From positions 291,501 through 355,500 of the forward strand of contig CAUYUJ010007269.1 of the NCBI GenBank assembly GCA_963575745.1: DNA of 64,000 bases, given 5' to 3'. This DNA comes from Prorocentrum cordatum (taxonomy: Eukaryota > Sar > Dinophyceae > Prorocentrales > Prorocentraceae). Below are positions 41,391 through 52,944 of this stretch, piece by piece. The number at the start of each line of letters is the position of its first letter. The first letter of the stretch is position 1. The position numbers and the translations under genes are program-made. Below the pieces are notes generated by a model. It made no database searches. It saw only the letters and a program-made list of their open reading frames with translations, and had not been told where the DNA came from.

Positions 41391-41930
41391 CAGAACAAAT
41401 GTTCCAAAACAACCTCGGTTCGGGAACTTCGTTTTTTGTATAACATAATTAGTTTGCATCGTTTTTGGCACATGTGTATAACATCCACGCTTGCGGTGAT
41501 TAAAAAACAGTTCGGGACGGAGGCGCAAGCGCAGAACGTTTTCCCAGAGACCGCAGCATAATGATGTAAATGATGACGAGGATGCTGATGATGATGATGA
41601 TAATGCTGATGATCTTGGGTGTTCCATAGGAAGCCTCAGGGCATACATATGAAACTCTGCAAGAAACAAGCCATCATATTTCTTAGGACATCCATGTAAA
41701 AGAATCCGGAGGACATCCATGTGAGTCCTTCGGACGCCGTCCAATCTTTCGAAACCCTTGCCACTCAACATGCGAAGGTACAACTTCGACTCGCAACGCT
41801 TCCCACCGATAATCCAATTCGGCCTTGCCGCCCGTCTCCCCCGACCAAATCGGCACTGGGCGGGGACACGGGACTCTCAGGGATGAAGGGGGCGGGTCCC
41901 CCACATGCGTGCGCCCCCCACGTGCCTGAT
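41391..41930. other. AT-richer spacer and (GAT)n
   Basis: AT-rich 41420-41520 with inverted GTTCGGGAACT..TTTTTT and AAAAAACAGTTCGGGAC words (a possible decayed TIR unit). ATGATGATG microsatellite at about 41575-41615. No gene. Confidence 0.4.
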
Positions 41931-42090
41931 GAAGGCAACTCGCCTGGGCAACCTTTCTGGATGGGCTGGTGGGGTTACTTCTGCTCGCAACCGCAAGCGG
42001 ACAGCCGCGCGGCGTCGAGGAGTCGCACGAAAACCAAGCCTACAGTGAGCAGGACAGGACTGGTGGGGTTGCGCGAAGCTTCTAGAACTT
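41931..42090 (+). repeat. Dispersed repeat, family J copy 2
   Basis: Same box order as 6134-6341 (GAAGGCAACTCGCCTGGGCA, GGTGGGGTTACTT, GGTGGGGTTGCGCGAAGC). Confidence 0.55.
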
Positions 42091-42215
42091 GTTCCAGGGC
42101 CCAAAACCGTCCTCCAACGGCACTTTCCTTCAGCACCCGGTCCGCAAGGAACCTCCCACAAGAAACCCAACCCGGAGACTCCAGGACGTTCGCGTTCCAT
42201 CTGGATTTGGACGCC

Positions 42216-42413
42216 CGAAATAGGTACGGAAATAATGGGTACAATGCCCAACAACAAATGTTGTCCCAAACCGACAGCGGCCGCTGTTGGGCAGGCGGCC
42301 TTCTGTCTCAAATGGACACAAGCCGCGGCGGCGTGGACAGCGAGTCCTGTTCACAATGAGCCGGAACTGCTGTTGGGCATTGCACGCATTCTTTCTGTAC
42401 TCATTTCGCGCGT
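42216..42413 (+). mobile_element. TIR element, family I copy 2
   Basis: About 198 bp. GGTACGGAAATAATGGGTAC then AATGCCCAACAACA at the left is inverted relative to CTGTTGGGCATTGCACGCAT and TCTTTCTGTACTCATTTC at the right. The interior has GCGGCCGCTGTTGGGCAGGC and GACAGCGAGTCCTGTTC. Confidence 0.82.
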
Positions 42414-42608
42414 GCAGACTGGAAGCAAGCAGGGTCTCTTGGCATGGGTCTCTGCTGTATGTTGGTTGACTTCTGCTTGGCCCCCCCCCTCCGCAGCGGC
42501 GGCCCCGGCGACGCGAGCAGCCCTGCAGGCGGGCAGCGCTGCGCCCCGCTCCGCAAGAAGGGAGGCAGAGAGCAGCTCAGGAACCCAAGTTTTGTTTGAG
42601 ACCACGTA

Positions 42609-42762
42609 TAGGGCGCCCACAAAGGACGTACGCGCCCAACTATGTACATGAACACGGCCCCTCGATCCGCGAGACTGGCCGCGTTATACGAACATTTGCG
42701 AAAGGCGTACCGTCGAAACCAGCGTGGATTCATGTACGTGTACGTCCTTCTGTCGCTCCTGA
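42609..42762 (+). mobile_element. TIR element, family L copy 1
   Basis: 154 bp. TAGGGCGCCCACAAAGGACG and the right end GTACGTCCTTCTGTCGCTCC then TGA are inverted ends. The interior reads ATGTACATGAAC..GGCCCC and GAAACCAGCGTGGATTCATG. Flanks ACGTA and CCGTA are a 4/5 direct repeat. Confidence 0.87.
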
Positions 42763-43090
42763 CCGTAACACGCGTTATGTGGCTGGGTGGGTGGGTGGGC
42801 TCGCTGGCACATAACACAATCGCGCCGAACCGGTCGAATTTTCTAGATGAGAACACTGTCATGAGCAGCAGGCGCTGTTGCAACGGGACGTGCGGGCGGC
42901 GGGCGTTATGTTATCTCCTGGGTGGGTGGGTCAGTTTGGGGCCACATAACGCGCGTCATGTGCTCGAGTACAAACAAACTTCAGCTCCAGGACGATGGCG
43001 CTGTGGGACCTGCTCTCCACCTCCGTACTCGCACTCCCAGAAACCCAGGATCCAAAAGCGGGGTCGACCCCAACTTTGCTGTGGCGGGGC
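42763..43090 (+). repeat. GTTATGTGGC / GGGTGGGTGGG duplication
   Basis: Two units each run from GTTATGT through GGGTGGGTGGG to GCACATAAC or CCACATAAC (about 42774-42820 and 42906-42950). No gene. Confidence 0.55.
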
Positions 43091-43094
43091 CGGG

Positions 43095-43195
43095 ACCGGG
43101 GGTAACGAATCAGCTCAAGTAGCTGATTTTCCCGCAGTGCCTTCTGGCGCTGGAGGCGCCAAACGTATCGAGGAAACCGCCTGGCGGCTGGCGAA
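43095..43195 (+). mobile_element. Family F partial copy
   Basis: AATCAGCTCAAGTAGCTGAT, TTCCCGCAGTGCCTTCTGGC and GTATCGAGGAA match the left half of family F without its terminal inverted repeats. Same orientation. Confidence 0.65.
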
Positions 43196-43281
43196 GCCAA
43201 GAGAACACAATCGAACGGGGAAGAGTCGGAGATCCCTGAGACCTGGCAGTTCTTTGAGCAAGGACCGACAGTCAGGGCATT

Positions 43282-43458
43282 CCTATAGCCCTACCACGAA
43301 ATTTTCTTAGAACCCACAATTGTTCAAATTGCACAAACAATGTTCTTAGAACGTAGACCTGACGTGTCAAAACAAGACAGACTCCGCCAGAAATGTTCTA
43401 AGAACATTTCGTGGGAACCTCAAAGGGCTCTTAGAACGCCGCTTGGTAAGGCTATAGG
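43282..43458. mobile_element. TIR element S (single copy)
   Basis: 177 bp, bounded by CCTATAGCCCTACCA and TGGTAAGGCTATAGG. Interior palindromic words GTTCTTAGAAC and AAATGTTCTAAGAACATTT. The interior is AT-richer than its surroundings. Confidence 0.8.
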
Positions 43459-43739
43459 CGAGCCAGGACGCTTCGCCACTGCTTGAGCTCTGCAAGATGC
43501 ATCTGGCCCCGCGGCCGGTCCAGCGAGCTGTGGAGCGCTCTGCTGGCCTTCCGGCACGCTCTCGAGCGCCTCCTCCCGGCCCTGGCCCCGACCGCGATCC
43601 CCGCTGCCCGTTTCCCACCCCGTGGCACAGGTCCTCGCCCTTCGGCTCTCCGGCTAAGGGGCTCGGGCCGACCTCGGGCGAGCATCTCGAACACCCCTTC
43701 CCCCCCTCCCCCCCCCCCCGACCGCAGACCCGCCTCCTC

Positions 43740-43930
43740 TCGGGAGCGGCCAAGGGGGGGGCGTCCAAGAGGGGGGGGTCCAAATCATGACCGGCGGCAT
43801 GTGCGCGGCCCAGCGGGGGGGCCAGGGACGTAATGAAATAAGAAGAGGCGCCATGAAACCTGGGGAAATATCATGGCCCCCGCCATGATATCCCCCCCCC
43901 CAGTCATCACCCCCTCTTTTCCGCCCCGGA
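43740..43930 (+). mobile_element. TIR element, family C copy 4
   Basis: 191 bp. TCGGGAGCGGCCAAGGGGGG and CCCCTCTTTTCCGCCCCGGA are the ends. Interior GTGCGCGGCCCAGCG, AAGAGGCGCCATGAAACCTG and CCATGATATCCCCCCCCC. Confidence 0.87.
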
Positions 43931-44099
43931 TCCTCCCCGCCTGGACCCACCCCCCCTCGGTCCTCTGCGCGGAGAGACGGCAGTACGTCGTGAGCGCCGC
44001 CCTCGGCGAGATGCTCTGCGAGGGCCTGCGGCGCCGCGCCCGCGGCCGAGGAGGGCGGGGTTGGCGGGGCCGGGAGCGCCCAGAGCCCGCCTCCTCTGG

Positions 44100-44255
44100 A
44101 GGGGAAGAGGCAGGAGGAAGAGGAGGAGGAGGAGGCAGGAAGAGGAGGAGGAAGAGGAGCAGGAGGGAGGAGGAGGGAGGAGGAGGAGGAGGGAGGAGGA
44201 GGAGGAGGAAGAGCAGGAGGAGGAGGAGGAGGAGGAGGAGGAGGAGGAGGGACTG
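44100..44255. repeat. (GGA)n microsatellite
   Basis: GGA repeats with GAA and GCA interruptions. Confidence 0.9.
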
Positions 44256-44706
44256 GAGAGGACCCGCGGCGCGCCTCCCGCTTCCCGCCTCCACTCGGGC
44301 CCCGTTGCGCCACCTGGCGCGCCACACGGAGCTGCCAGGTGGGGGCACCAACACCAACACAGGGGAGCTGCCTCCACAGGGGGCAAACCTACCTCGCTTT
44401 TGACCACCATCGCTTCCAAGAGATACCAAGCGATGCCAAACTACGGCCTGTACTGGTCAGGCCGCTTGACGAAGAGGCACGTGGTATGACTTGGTTTTGC
44501 CTGGAAGCGAAAGCGGGGTAGGTAACTCACGCTCTGAGAAGAGGATCCTAGACTTCGGTGCCGGTGGCAATATGTCGGCCGCCCAGGGAACCAGAATCTC
44601 ACCACCACCACCGAGGCCGGGATTTCCTTCCCTCGGTGGAGGCACGCCGCCGATGTTGGTGTGGGTGCCAACCTCGAGGCCTCCTGGTCCTCCCTTGCTT
44701 GTCGCG
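44256..44706. other. No gene recognised
   Basis: Mixed sequence, no recognised feature. Confidence 0.4.
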
Positions 44707-44710
44707 ACCT

Positions 44711-44956
44711 TAGCGGGCCCTGGAAACGACAAGGCCGTTTTTTACCGGCTCCGTTTTGCAAATTTGTTGCAGGTTCCGACGCCGTTTTTCTGCCGGTTCC
44801 GCCGCCGTTTTTGGACCGGTTCGGGCTCCAGCTCCAATCCTGGAGCCGTTTCTGTTGCCGTTTCCGGTCGCCGTCGTTGTGCCGCTTCCATGTTCGAGGG
44901 ACGCTCTTTTTTTGGGAAGCGGTGACAAAACGGCCCGGCCGTTTCCGGGGCCCACT
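44711..44956 (-). mobile_element. TIR element, family D copy 2
   Basis: About 246 bp. TAGCGGGCCCTGGAAACGAC and the right end CCGTTTCCGGGGCCCACT are inverted. Its reverse complement aligns with 21561-21808 (AACGGCTCCAGGATTGGA, GCGTCGGAACCTGCAA). Confidence 0.86.
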
Positions 44957-45025
44957 AGAAGGTCCCGACGCCCGAGCACTCTTTCACGTCGGCGGCGAGG
45001 TTTGGCGGCGCGCAGAGGGGGGTAG

Positions 45026-45143
45026 GGGGGGGGGGAGTCTTCTTAGAAGCACCCCTGCTTCTTAGAAGGCGCGGGCCTTCTCTATAGACGTAAGGCCGAG
45101 GCCTTCTAAGAAGCAGAGCGTTTCTAAGAAGCCTTCCCCCCTC
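45026..45143. mobile_element. Hairpin element T
   Basis: Arms of about 50 bp (GTCTTCTTAGAAGCACCCCT with CTTCTTAGAAGG on the left, CCTTCTAAGAAGCAG and TTTCTAAGAAGCCTTC on the right) enclose a short CTCTATAGACGTA loop. TTCTTAGAA words recall element S. Confidence 0.78.
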
Positions 45144-45169
45144 CCCCTACCCCCTTTTGCGCGCCGCCA

Positions 45170-45625
45170 AGAGGCGAGTGCTGCGCCTCCGCGAGCGGTA
45201 ATCCAAGGGCGACCGAAGCGCGAAGGCGCCGGCGTGCAACGAGGGGGAGCAGAAGGTAAGGGCGAGGCGGCCGTGGAGGACAGGGAGGAGGAGGAGGAGG
45301 AGGAGGAGGAGGAGGAGGAGGAGGAGGAGGAGGCAGGAGGCGGAGGAGGAGGGGAGGAGGAAAAAGGAGGAGGAGGAAAAAGGGGAGAAGGAGGAGGACG
45401 AGGAGGAGGAGGAGGCGAGTGCTGCGCCTCCGCGGGCGGTGATCCAAGGGCGACCGAAGCGCGAAAGAGGCCGGCGTGCAACGAGGGGGAGCAACAGGTA
45501 AGGACGAGGCGGCCGCGGAGGACAGGGAGGAGGAGGAGGAGGAGGAGGAGGAGGAGGAGGAGGAGGAAAAGGCGGAGGCGGAAGAGGAGGAGGAGGAGGA
45601 GGAGGAGAAGGCGGAGGAGGTGGAG
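45170..45625 (+). repeat. Duplicated 115-bp unit, each followed by (GGA)n
   Basis: GCGAGTGCTGCGCCTCCGCG through GGTAAGG.CGAGGCGGCCG.GG is present at about 45175-45285 and 45416-45528, each running into a (GGA)n tract. This looks like duplication of a unit together with its microsatellite. Confidence 0.85.
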
Positions 45626-45799
45626 GACATGTTTTGCCCGAGGGGCTCCAGCCGCGTCTGGCCAGCAGTTCAGGCCAGTCCAAAAAGGGAGAAGCAGCGG
45701 CGGCGACGGCTGCACCTCCACGCAACGCCAGCTGCAGGAGAGAGCGATGGGGGATCGCACGAACGTGCTGGACCACGGTCGGGGCAGCGCCCCCGTGGC

Positions 45800-46706
45800 C
45801 TAGTCTGACTCGTCCGAGACCTCCCCCCCGCTCCCCGTCGCCTCAGGCGGCGGAAGACCTCCTGCAGCTCTAAGGAGGCGCTGCACTTTCTCTTGAAACG
45901 CAGCAGCTCGAGTCGGCACAGGCCCGAGCGGCGCCACATCGTCCCCTAGTGCCTGGGCATCCCCAGCACTTCCCAGAACGGCCCTCAAACCAGGAGCTGG
46001 TTGCTCAGGCACTAGGGGTGGGGCTGCACAGCTCGCTGCAGGCGGTGCAGCCATGCGATGGTGGGGCGGTGTTCGCCCGCTCTGCCTCGGGGCGCCAGGC
46101 TGGCTGGCCTCGCGAGGAGCAGAGGGTGCAGAAAGAGAGATGAGCGGAGCTTCATCTTCCTGTCGTTCCAAAGCGTCCTTCTCTTCTGGGCTCAAGGCCC
46201 GCACAACACCACAAGGATGCTCCGGCACAACCGAAGGGGCTTCACAGCTCGCGTCGGCGCAAGGAACGGCAAAGGACTCGCTGTCGGCAGCGGCCCCTTC
46301 CAACACTGAATTGCCAAGAAGGGAGCTAGCTCGAGTCGGCTCGAGCCTCGCAACAGGCATTGTCGCAGCACGCAAGGGTGGCGATGTTCGCCCCATGTGA
46401 TGCGAGGCGCCAGGTTGGCAGGCCTCAGGCAAAAGGCCGGACTGCACAGAGCGAATTACTAGCGGAGATTCGTCCTCCTGTCGATCCAGAGCATCCTCCT
46501 CCCGAGAGCCTAAAGCTCGCACGACGCTGACAGGATGCTCTGGCACGGCAGGTGGGGCAGCGCAGCTGGCGGGGTCGAGAGGGCCTGCGTCTGCCTTGCT
46601 GTCGGCAGCTTTGGGAAGTGTCGCGCCCCGCGCCTCTTCGGCACCACCAGGGCCCTCGGCCTGCTTTTTTGCTGGCTGCGTGCTGTGCTCGCTGCCCACA
46701 TCTCGA
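45800..46706 (-). CDS. Hypothetical repeat-containing protein or exon
   Basis: A minus-strand frame ending at TAG (45800-45802) encodes about 300 residues with three diverged repeats: PEHPVSVVRALGSREEDALD.., PEHPCGVVRALSPEEKDALE.. and PEQPAPGLRAVLGSAGDAQA... The first two also share DRQEDE[SA]PL[VI] and a QPGA..GRT.PP tail. Many differences between repeats 1 and 2 fall on third codon positions (for example CTG/TTG, GAG/GAA, GAC/GAT), as expected for a translated sequence. The C-terminus is acidic (GGEVSDESD). No family recognised. The 5' end is unclear: the frame continues into a TIR unit and a family G element, so the native start or an upstream splice site is not defined. Confidence 0.6.
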
Positions 46707-46931
46707 AGCCTCCCAGATGGGGTCGGAGGGTCGCGCCGCATCGCCGACACATCGGCGATGCATCGGCGACGTATCGGCGATGCACCAGCGATGCATCGGC
46801 GATGTATCGGCGATGCATCGGCGACGTCGACGTGAAGCACATCGGGTTCCACACCGAACCGCATCGGCGATGCATCGGCGATGCGGCGCGATCCTCCGAC
46901 CCCATCTGCTCGGACCCCATCTAGGAGGCCT
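46707..46931. mobile_element. TIR unit with ATCGGCGATGC minisatellite interior
   Basis: GCCTCCCAGATGGGGTCGGA and GGTCGCGCCGCATCGCCGA-like sequence at the left is inverted at the right (TCGGCGATGCGGCGCGATCC, TCCGACCCCATCT, CCCATCTAGGAGGC). The interior is about ten units of a 12-bp ATCGGCGATGC repeat. Open frames through it give a repetitive RCIADASPMH-type peptide. Confidence 0.8.
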
Positions 46932-46982
46932 AGAACATCTGTGTCTTCGATCCGCCTGGGCTGCAGATCGACATCGAGACGC

Positions 46983-47113
46983 TGGCCATCGCTCGATCGT
47001 CCATTTCCTGTGTATCTTCCGGTGTCGTGCGTGGTTTTCTCGCCAAATGGTCGAGGATGCTCCTCGAAGGTCCTCGCCGAGGAAAAAAAAGCACACGTCC
47101 GAGCGATGCCAAG
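46983..47113 (+). mobile_element. TIR element, family G copy 3 (full)
   Basis: TGGCCATCGCTCGATCGTCC and ACACGTCCGAGCGATGCCAA ends; interior TCGTGCGTGGTTTTCTCGCC and CCTCGCCGAGGAAAAAAAAG. Same orientation as the other copies, although it lies beside a minus-strand ORF. Confidence 0.85.
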
Positions 47114-48600
47114 GACGGAGACGGCCAGCGCGGTCGCCAAGGCACCTTTCAGGCCGACCACCCGTGCTCGGCACGGCCGCGCCGGGGCCGAGGCCCGTCC
47201 ACGCCCCCAGATCCGATGCTGTCGATCGTCGCGTGGCCTCGTGTCTCTCAGGGGCGTCCGAAGTTAAAAGAGGTCCCTCAGAGGCCCCGAAGAGGTTCCC
47301 ACGAAGGCCCCCAGGAGGCCCCGAGAGGGCCTCCAGAGCCCTCCTCTCCTTCCTCCTCCCCCTCCTCGTCATCCTTTCGCTTCCTCTCCCGAATGTTCTC
47401 CAGAGGGTTCCACAGCGGCTGGGGGAACTTATCATCCGGTAGCGTGCCCAGCCTTTACTCCGGTCCAGCGTTTGGCCGCGCGGAGGGCTCCAGCGGCAGG
47501 GGGCGGCGGCGTTTCGCCGTAGGCGTCTTCGGTGATCTCTGTTATGCTGTGCACCCGCTTCCCTCTGTGCCCTCTACAATCAACTCTTGGACCATGGCCG
47601 CAGATAATATCCTCTCTCTATCCCGTCTCTCTCTGTCTCTCCCTCCCTCTCCATGCCTCTCTCTCTCTCTCTCCCGCTCTGTCTCCCTCGCTCTCTATAC
47701 CTGTCCATGCTTCTACGTTATAAGCGTCAACCTGCGCTGCACTGCAGTATCTGATCGGTGTACTGTCTCTGCTTGACTCTGCTCTCCTCTCTCTGCTATG
47801 CCGTCTCTACTTCCTACAGACTTGCTCTCTCATCCTGATCCTGGCTGCTAGGACCTGGGTACGGCTGAACAAGAAAACGGCCCACCGAGAACGGACCAAA
47901 ACCTGGAACCAGGAACCAGAGAACCCGGGCGCCAACGAACACCAACCTAGCTTTTTCGCCAGGGAGAAGGACGAAGAACCCGGGATCCCAACCGCCAACC
48001 GAAATCGACCAACAACTTACGCCAAGTCCTTCGGCATCCGCTCGAACCTCCCCCGTGCAAGCGCTGAATCAGGAATTTGAGTCGGAGGCGAAAGCGAGCT
48101 GATTGGGGGTCGAGGAGCTTCAAAGCTGCTCTATGCTGTCCGACAATTCGTTCTAGCCCCACATCCTTGAAAACCCATTCTGGGAATCCATCTCCTCTCT
48201 GATGCACATCTCAATGGTGCTCGCCATGCTGCAAAGACGATGTGGCCCCGAGGTGCGTCGGGCTGGCCTCAGGGAGCTCTGCGAACTCCGCCTGGACCTG
48301 ACCTCGACAGCGACACCGTCATGGCTCCAAGCCTGCGAAGGCGGTCCTTCTCCTCCCCCTCCTCCTCGTAGTCCTCCTCTTCCTCCTCTGCCAATGCGTT
48401 CGTGCCGTGCGGGGCCTTTGACATGTGCCTCGGCGGCCACGGTCGCCGTTGCCGCACTGCCCAACCGCTGAACATCGGACGTGGTGCGACAGGAGACGTG
48501 ATCTCCTCCTGCCCCCCTCCTGCTAATCCGCCTGATCCATCCATCCCCAATCGTCGAGACGCGGGCCAGCGCCGTCATGCCTCGCGCCGTACCTCCCTTT
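47114..48600. other. No gene; CCAAGA-like and (CT)n patches
   Basis: GAGGCCCC.AAGAGG words at 47275-47340 resemble family R. A (CT)n tract is at 47612-47700. No domain or RNA gene recognised in the rest. Confidence 0.4.
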
Positions 48601-51420
48601 TTGCAGTGTAGCGTTGTTGATGTGTTAGCCAGCGTGGACCCCACACAGGGTGGTTTAGCATACGATGTGGCGCAAACGACGTGGTACCAAGTATGATGTG
48701 ACAGCTATATGATGCAGACAATGTGGCGCAATACGCTAACGCGTACGTGAAAATATACACGCAACGAGCGATGTGGTGCAAACCATGTAAAGCAATGCGC
48801 GTGGTTCACGCTATGTGTTAAAATCCGCGTCGTGCGATCTCCAATCGGCATTTCACTTGCCGAACCCGAAATTGACAACTCCACTGCTCGTGCAAACATC
48901 CCACCCACCCACCCGCAACTTTGTTTGCAAAACCCATGCGGGAGCGATTGGGATGAGTGCTAGGTGTTGGCTGGTGCATATGCGGCCGCGCTAGCCCGCG
49001 CATGCTCGCACGCGCAGCGGCCAGCTAGTTTGGCGCGAACGACGCGAAAGCGGTGGCGCTGACCGCCCGGCACATCCCAGCGGGCGCTTCAGTGCGAGTC
49101 GGCGATTTGGGCGGGCGCGGTATCATAGCAACGTCGACAACGGTAGACACGTTGATGATCAAGCGATGGTGATGGCGATGCTGGCAGCGACGACGGGGCA
49201 GCCAGTGACGGCGCCGATGCTGATCACGCCGACGACGACGACGGCGTCTTCGCGTCGGTGATGCAGGTTTCGGAAGGACTTCGGAAAGCGCACGCGACAG
49301 ACGCGCGAGACCGGCTCGCATGGCATTATTTGACACGGATCGTGCCACCCCAACACGCGCGCAAGGGCGTTCGAAAGATTTCGACATGAGTGCGCGCGAA
49401 GCCCGTTTGGTATCACTAGATTAAAAAATATTGACAAGCGTATGGTTCGCTTGAGAATTCGCACGAACGCGCACGCTTTTGTTGAACATCCGTGTTGCGA
49501 AACCCTATGTTGTTTATGTTTATTGGACACTCGATTTTGAACCTTTCCGAAACCTACGGTGTTTGAAGGATTTCGGCATGCGCGCGCGACGACGCGCGCG
49601 TGTGCACTTCGTCTCATTTGTTGCAGGGGCTTCTTGAAAACTTGGAATTCGTGATAAACGACTGCGCACGCAAAACATTTCTTCCAATGGATGACTGGGG
49701 GTACCGATACCGGTCTGGCTGGGGAGAGCCTGAATTCACAGGTAGGATGGACATTGGGTCAGAATCATGTTGTGTGTGTGTGTGTCTTGCATCGGTTCCC
49801 GGGGAGTCGGTAAGTCTGGGGGGAGAGGGTGGAACAACATATGTTTTGTTGATGAGAAAGGGGAATGTACGTGGTGCAATCAATGTAAACTAGTTGGTGG
49901 TGCATATATATATATATGTATACGTGTGTGCTTTGGGATACGTGATGCAGTCTGTGTGGTTCAACGTATGTGGAGCAATGTGCGTTAAGCAATCCAGGCG
50001 GTCATCTATACATATAAACAAACATATACGTAAACATATACATATACATTTACATACACATTTACATAAACACAAACATATACATATGCATATGCATATA
50101 CAAATGCAAGCACATACATACACACATACATACACATATATAGCTCATAAATAATCTATACACCAGTGTGTATGCGTGGCGCATTACATGTAATACAATA
50201 GTTCTAGTGCCGCATCAAAGGTATAAGCTCCGTGATGCAGTCCAGATTACGCGAAGCACGTGATGTATACTGTGGTGCACACTGTGATTATCTTGCAGGT
50301 TGTTGCACCCTATGTGGGGCGAACAATATTCACCTACATATATATATATATATATATGTATTTACAGACATACATCTATATATATATATATATAAATATG
50401 GGTGTACATAAGAGTAAGGGCGCCGAACGGTCATTCATTGTCCCCGGGTGCGTGGCTGACTAAAGGATTCGAGGTAGGAATTCTGCTTGTTGCGTTGTTG
50501 TTGTTGCTGTTTGTTGTCGTCGTTCCACCTGCGACCCACCCGCGACCCGCCCCGCGACCCACCCCGCGACCCCGCGGCCCACCCCGCGACCCACCCGCGA
50601 CCCAACCCGCGACCCACCCGCGACCCACCCCGCGACCCACCCGGCGACCCACTCGCGACCCACCCCGCGACCCACTCCGCGACCCATCCGCGACCCATCC
50701 GCGACCCACCCGCGACACACCCCGCGACGCACTCACGACCCACCCCGCGACCCACCTTCAAAAGAGGAAAAACCACCCGGACCCGACAATTGACGTTTCT
50801 TAAACGGCCCTGGCCGTTTACTAAACAGCCCTGCCCTGTTCGATTCATTTCTTGTGCGTTTACGAAACGGCTTCGCTTGTCGGGGTGATTCTTATGGGGT
50901 GGATTTGTCTGCCCTGTACACCCGCGACCCACCCGCGACCCACCCGCGACCCGTTCGCGACCCATCCACATTGGTTTGATCGGCTCCTGCGGCGGGCTCG
51001 TGGTATAATGTGTGAAACTTTGGCGCCTGCGGCGGGCTTCTCCAGAGTGGCGCGAAGCGCCGACGTCCCCATCGCCACCTGACTCGTATCCGCATCTGCG
51101 GGGTGCTACGTGTATATATATATATATATATACATATACATATGTATATTGATATATATATATATAAATGTTTATGTATATACATATATATATACATATA
51201 TACATATATACATATATATATATATATATCCGGCACGCCTTGTGGTGCAACCAATGTTATTCAACCAGTGTACGTGCAATATATATATATATATATGTAT
51301 ATAGAGATATGTGTCTACATATATAGTTATATATCTATATGTGTATAAATGTGTATATATAAATACATGAGCGTACTCCGTTGTGCAAGTTTACGTGGTG
51401 TGCGCTATGTGGTGCACTCT
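48600..51420. repeat. AT-richer island with degenerate GTGGTGCAA words and (TA/CATA)n
   Basis: Composition shifts from GC-rich to AT-rich. Words like A[TC]GTGGTGCAA, CGTGATGCAGT and CAATGT recur irregularly (for example near 48679, 48768, 49872, 49939, 50230, 51243, 51409). Between them are TATATA and CATATACATA tracts (49904-49918, 50020-50155, 50335-50400, 51110-51370). Around 49260-49590 GATTTCGGCATG/GATTTCGACATG words recur. No gene is recognised. Confidence 0.6.
50525..50967 (+). repeat. CGACCCACC minisatellite
   Basis: About twenty imperfect CGCGACCCACC units (50525-50755), with a second short block at 50925-50967. The two blocks are separated by a unique segment with a CGGCCCTGGCCGTTTACTAA box. 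Confidence 0.85.
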
Positions 51421-52940
51421 GTGCGGTGCTGTGCTGCAGCAGGGCGGCGGCGACGCGGGGCGCCGAGCTCGCCACGGGGCGGCGGCGCGGGGGCGGCGGG
51501 GCGACCACACGCCGGCAGTGGGCGACGCACCGAGCCCAGGCTCGTCGCGGGCTCGTGTGCCGCACACGAGCCCGCGACGAGCCCGCGACGAGGCGACCCC
51601 ACGGGGCGGCGACGGGGCGATACCAAGCCGGCCCCGGGCGCCACGCGAGCACGGTTTTTTGCGAGGCCCCGAGGTGCAAGTACTGATTGGGGAGTCGCTC
51701 GCCCATCTCCCCCGCTTGCGTCCTGCAAAGTGCCCCGCCCCAACCCTCTCCATGCACGAGTGCACTCCACACAGGAGGAAAGTGGGTCGCTCATGGTGTT
51801 GCGTTCGGCCGAAGCGTCTTCGGTGCCCCAGAGTTGCGCTCCCGCTGCAGCCCTCCGCCTTGCCTTGGTCCTCCTGCTCCTCCCGCCCCTGCTCCTGCTC
51901 CTGATGTTCCTCCTCGTTGTGCTGGGGTGGCTTTCAGAAAGGAGCTTGTGCTGCGCAGCGGTCACCGCACAAGCAGCAACTGGCTTCTGCTGAGACGTCG
52001 CAAGTGTGCTCACACATGGTGAGATACAGATGATGGCTCCCGCAGTGTCTTGCGCGCCTGCTGTCCAATGGCCTCTTGAGGCCCCGCAAATGTCATGCGC
52101 GGGCTGGTTGTGCCTCAACGGCTCCACTCGCAGCGTATCCAGTAATGGCTAGCGGGCGCTTTCTTTGGGGGTTCGCCCTCCGCGGGTGTCCACCTGTGTC
52201 TGAATGGCTGGATGGCTGTATCGCTGTTCGGTCGGCTCGTTGGTTGGTCGACTGGCGGATTGATATGATTGTTCGGTTGGCTGGCTGGCTGGCTGGATAG
52301 CTGGCTGAATCTGGGCCACCGCCCACGCGACTGGCCGCCCGACAGGCGAAACGAGCGCGCGACTGGTGCCCGACAGGTGAACGAGCACGCAACCGGCACC
52401 CCGAGAGGTGAATCCAGACTTCTGGAACTGGCTGCCGCGTTGGCTTGCCCTCCCCACTGTCCGCTAAACTCCTCGCTCCCCATCTGCTGGAGGGAGAGCT
52501 GGAGCCTTCGGACTCCCGTCCAGGGAGAGCGGCCCGCGCGGCGGCTCGGCGAAGAGGCCCCGGAACTCGTCCCAGGTGACGAGGGCCTCGTGGCCGGCCT
52601 GCCCAGCCGCAGCTCGTCCGGGGCGAGGGCGTGGACGACGGCGGCGGCGGCGGAGACGAAGGCGACGGCGACAACGACGCGCACGCCGACGGCGGCAAGG
52701 ACAGCGACGACGAAGAAGGCGACGAGCAGCGGCCCGATGGGGCGGCGCACGGCGACGGCGTCGGAATCGACGGCGACGAGGGCGACGAGGGCGCGGCGGC
52801 GGCGACGAGCAGCGGCCCGAGGGGCGGCCTCCGCGCCGTCGGCCAGCAAGCGGCCGCACGCGTGCCGCGAACCGTCCGCCTGCGGCGCCGCCCGCCGCCG
52901 CCGCCGCCGCCGAAGCTCTCGCCGTCGCCGTCGGAGGCGC
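51421..52940. other. No gene recognised; GC-rich
   Basis: CGAGCCCGCGACGAGCCCGC words (51540-51600), GGCTGGCTGGCTGG words (52275-52300) and a GGCGACGGCGACGA-type repeat (52620-52820). Long open frames on both strands follow from GC-rich repeats and have no motif. Confidence 0.4.
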
Positions 52941-52944
52941 GGTG

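Noticed and set aside
46735-46905. Repeat protein RCIADASPMHRR
   Set aside because: It is the reading of a 12-bp minisatellite inside a TIR unit, not of the adjoining ORF at 45800-46706.
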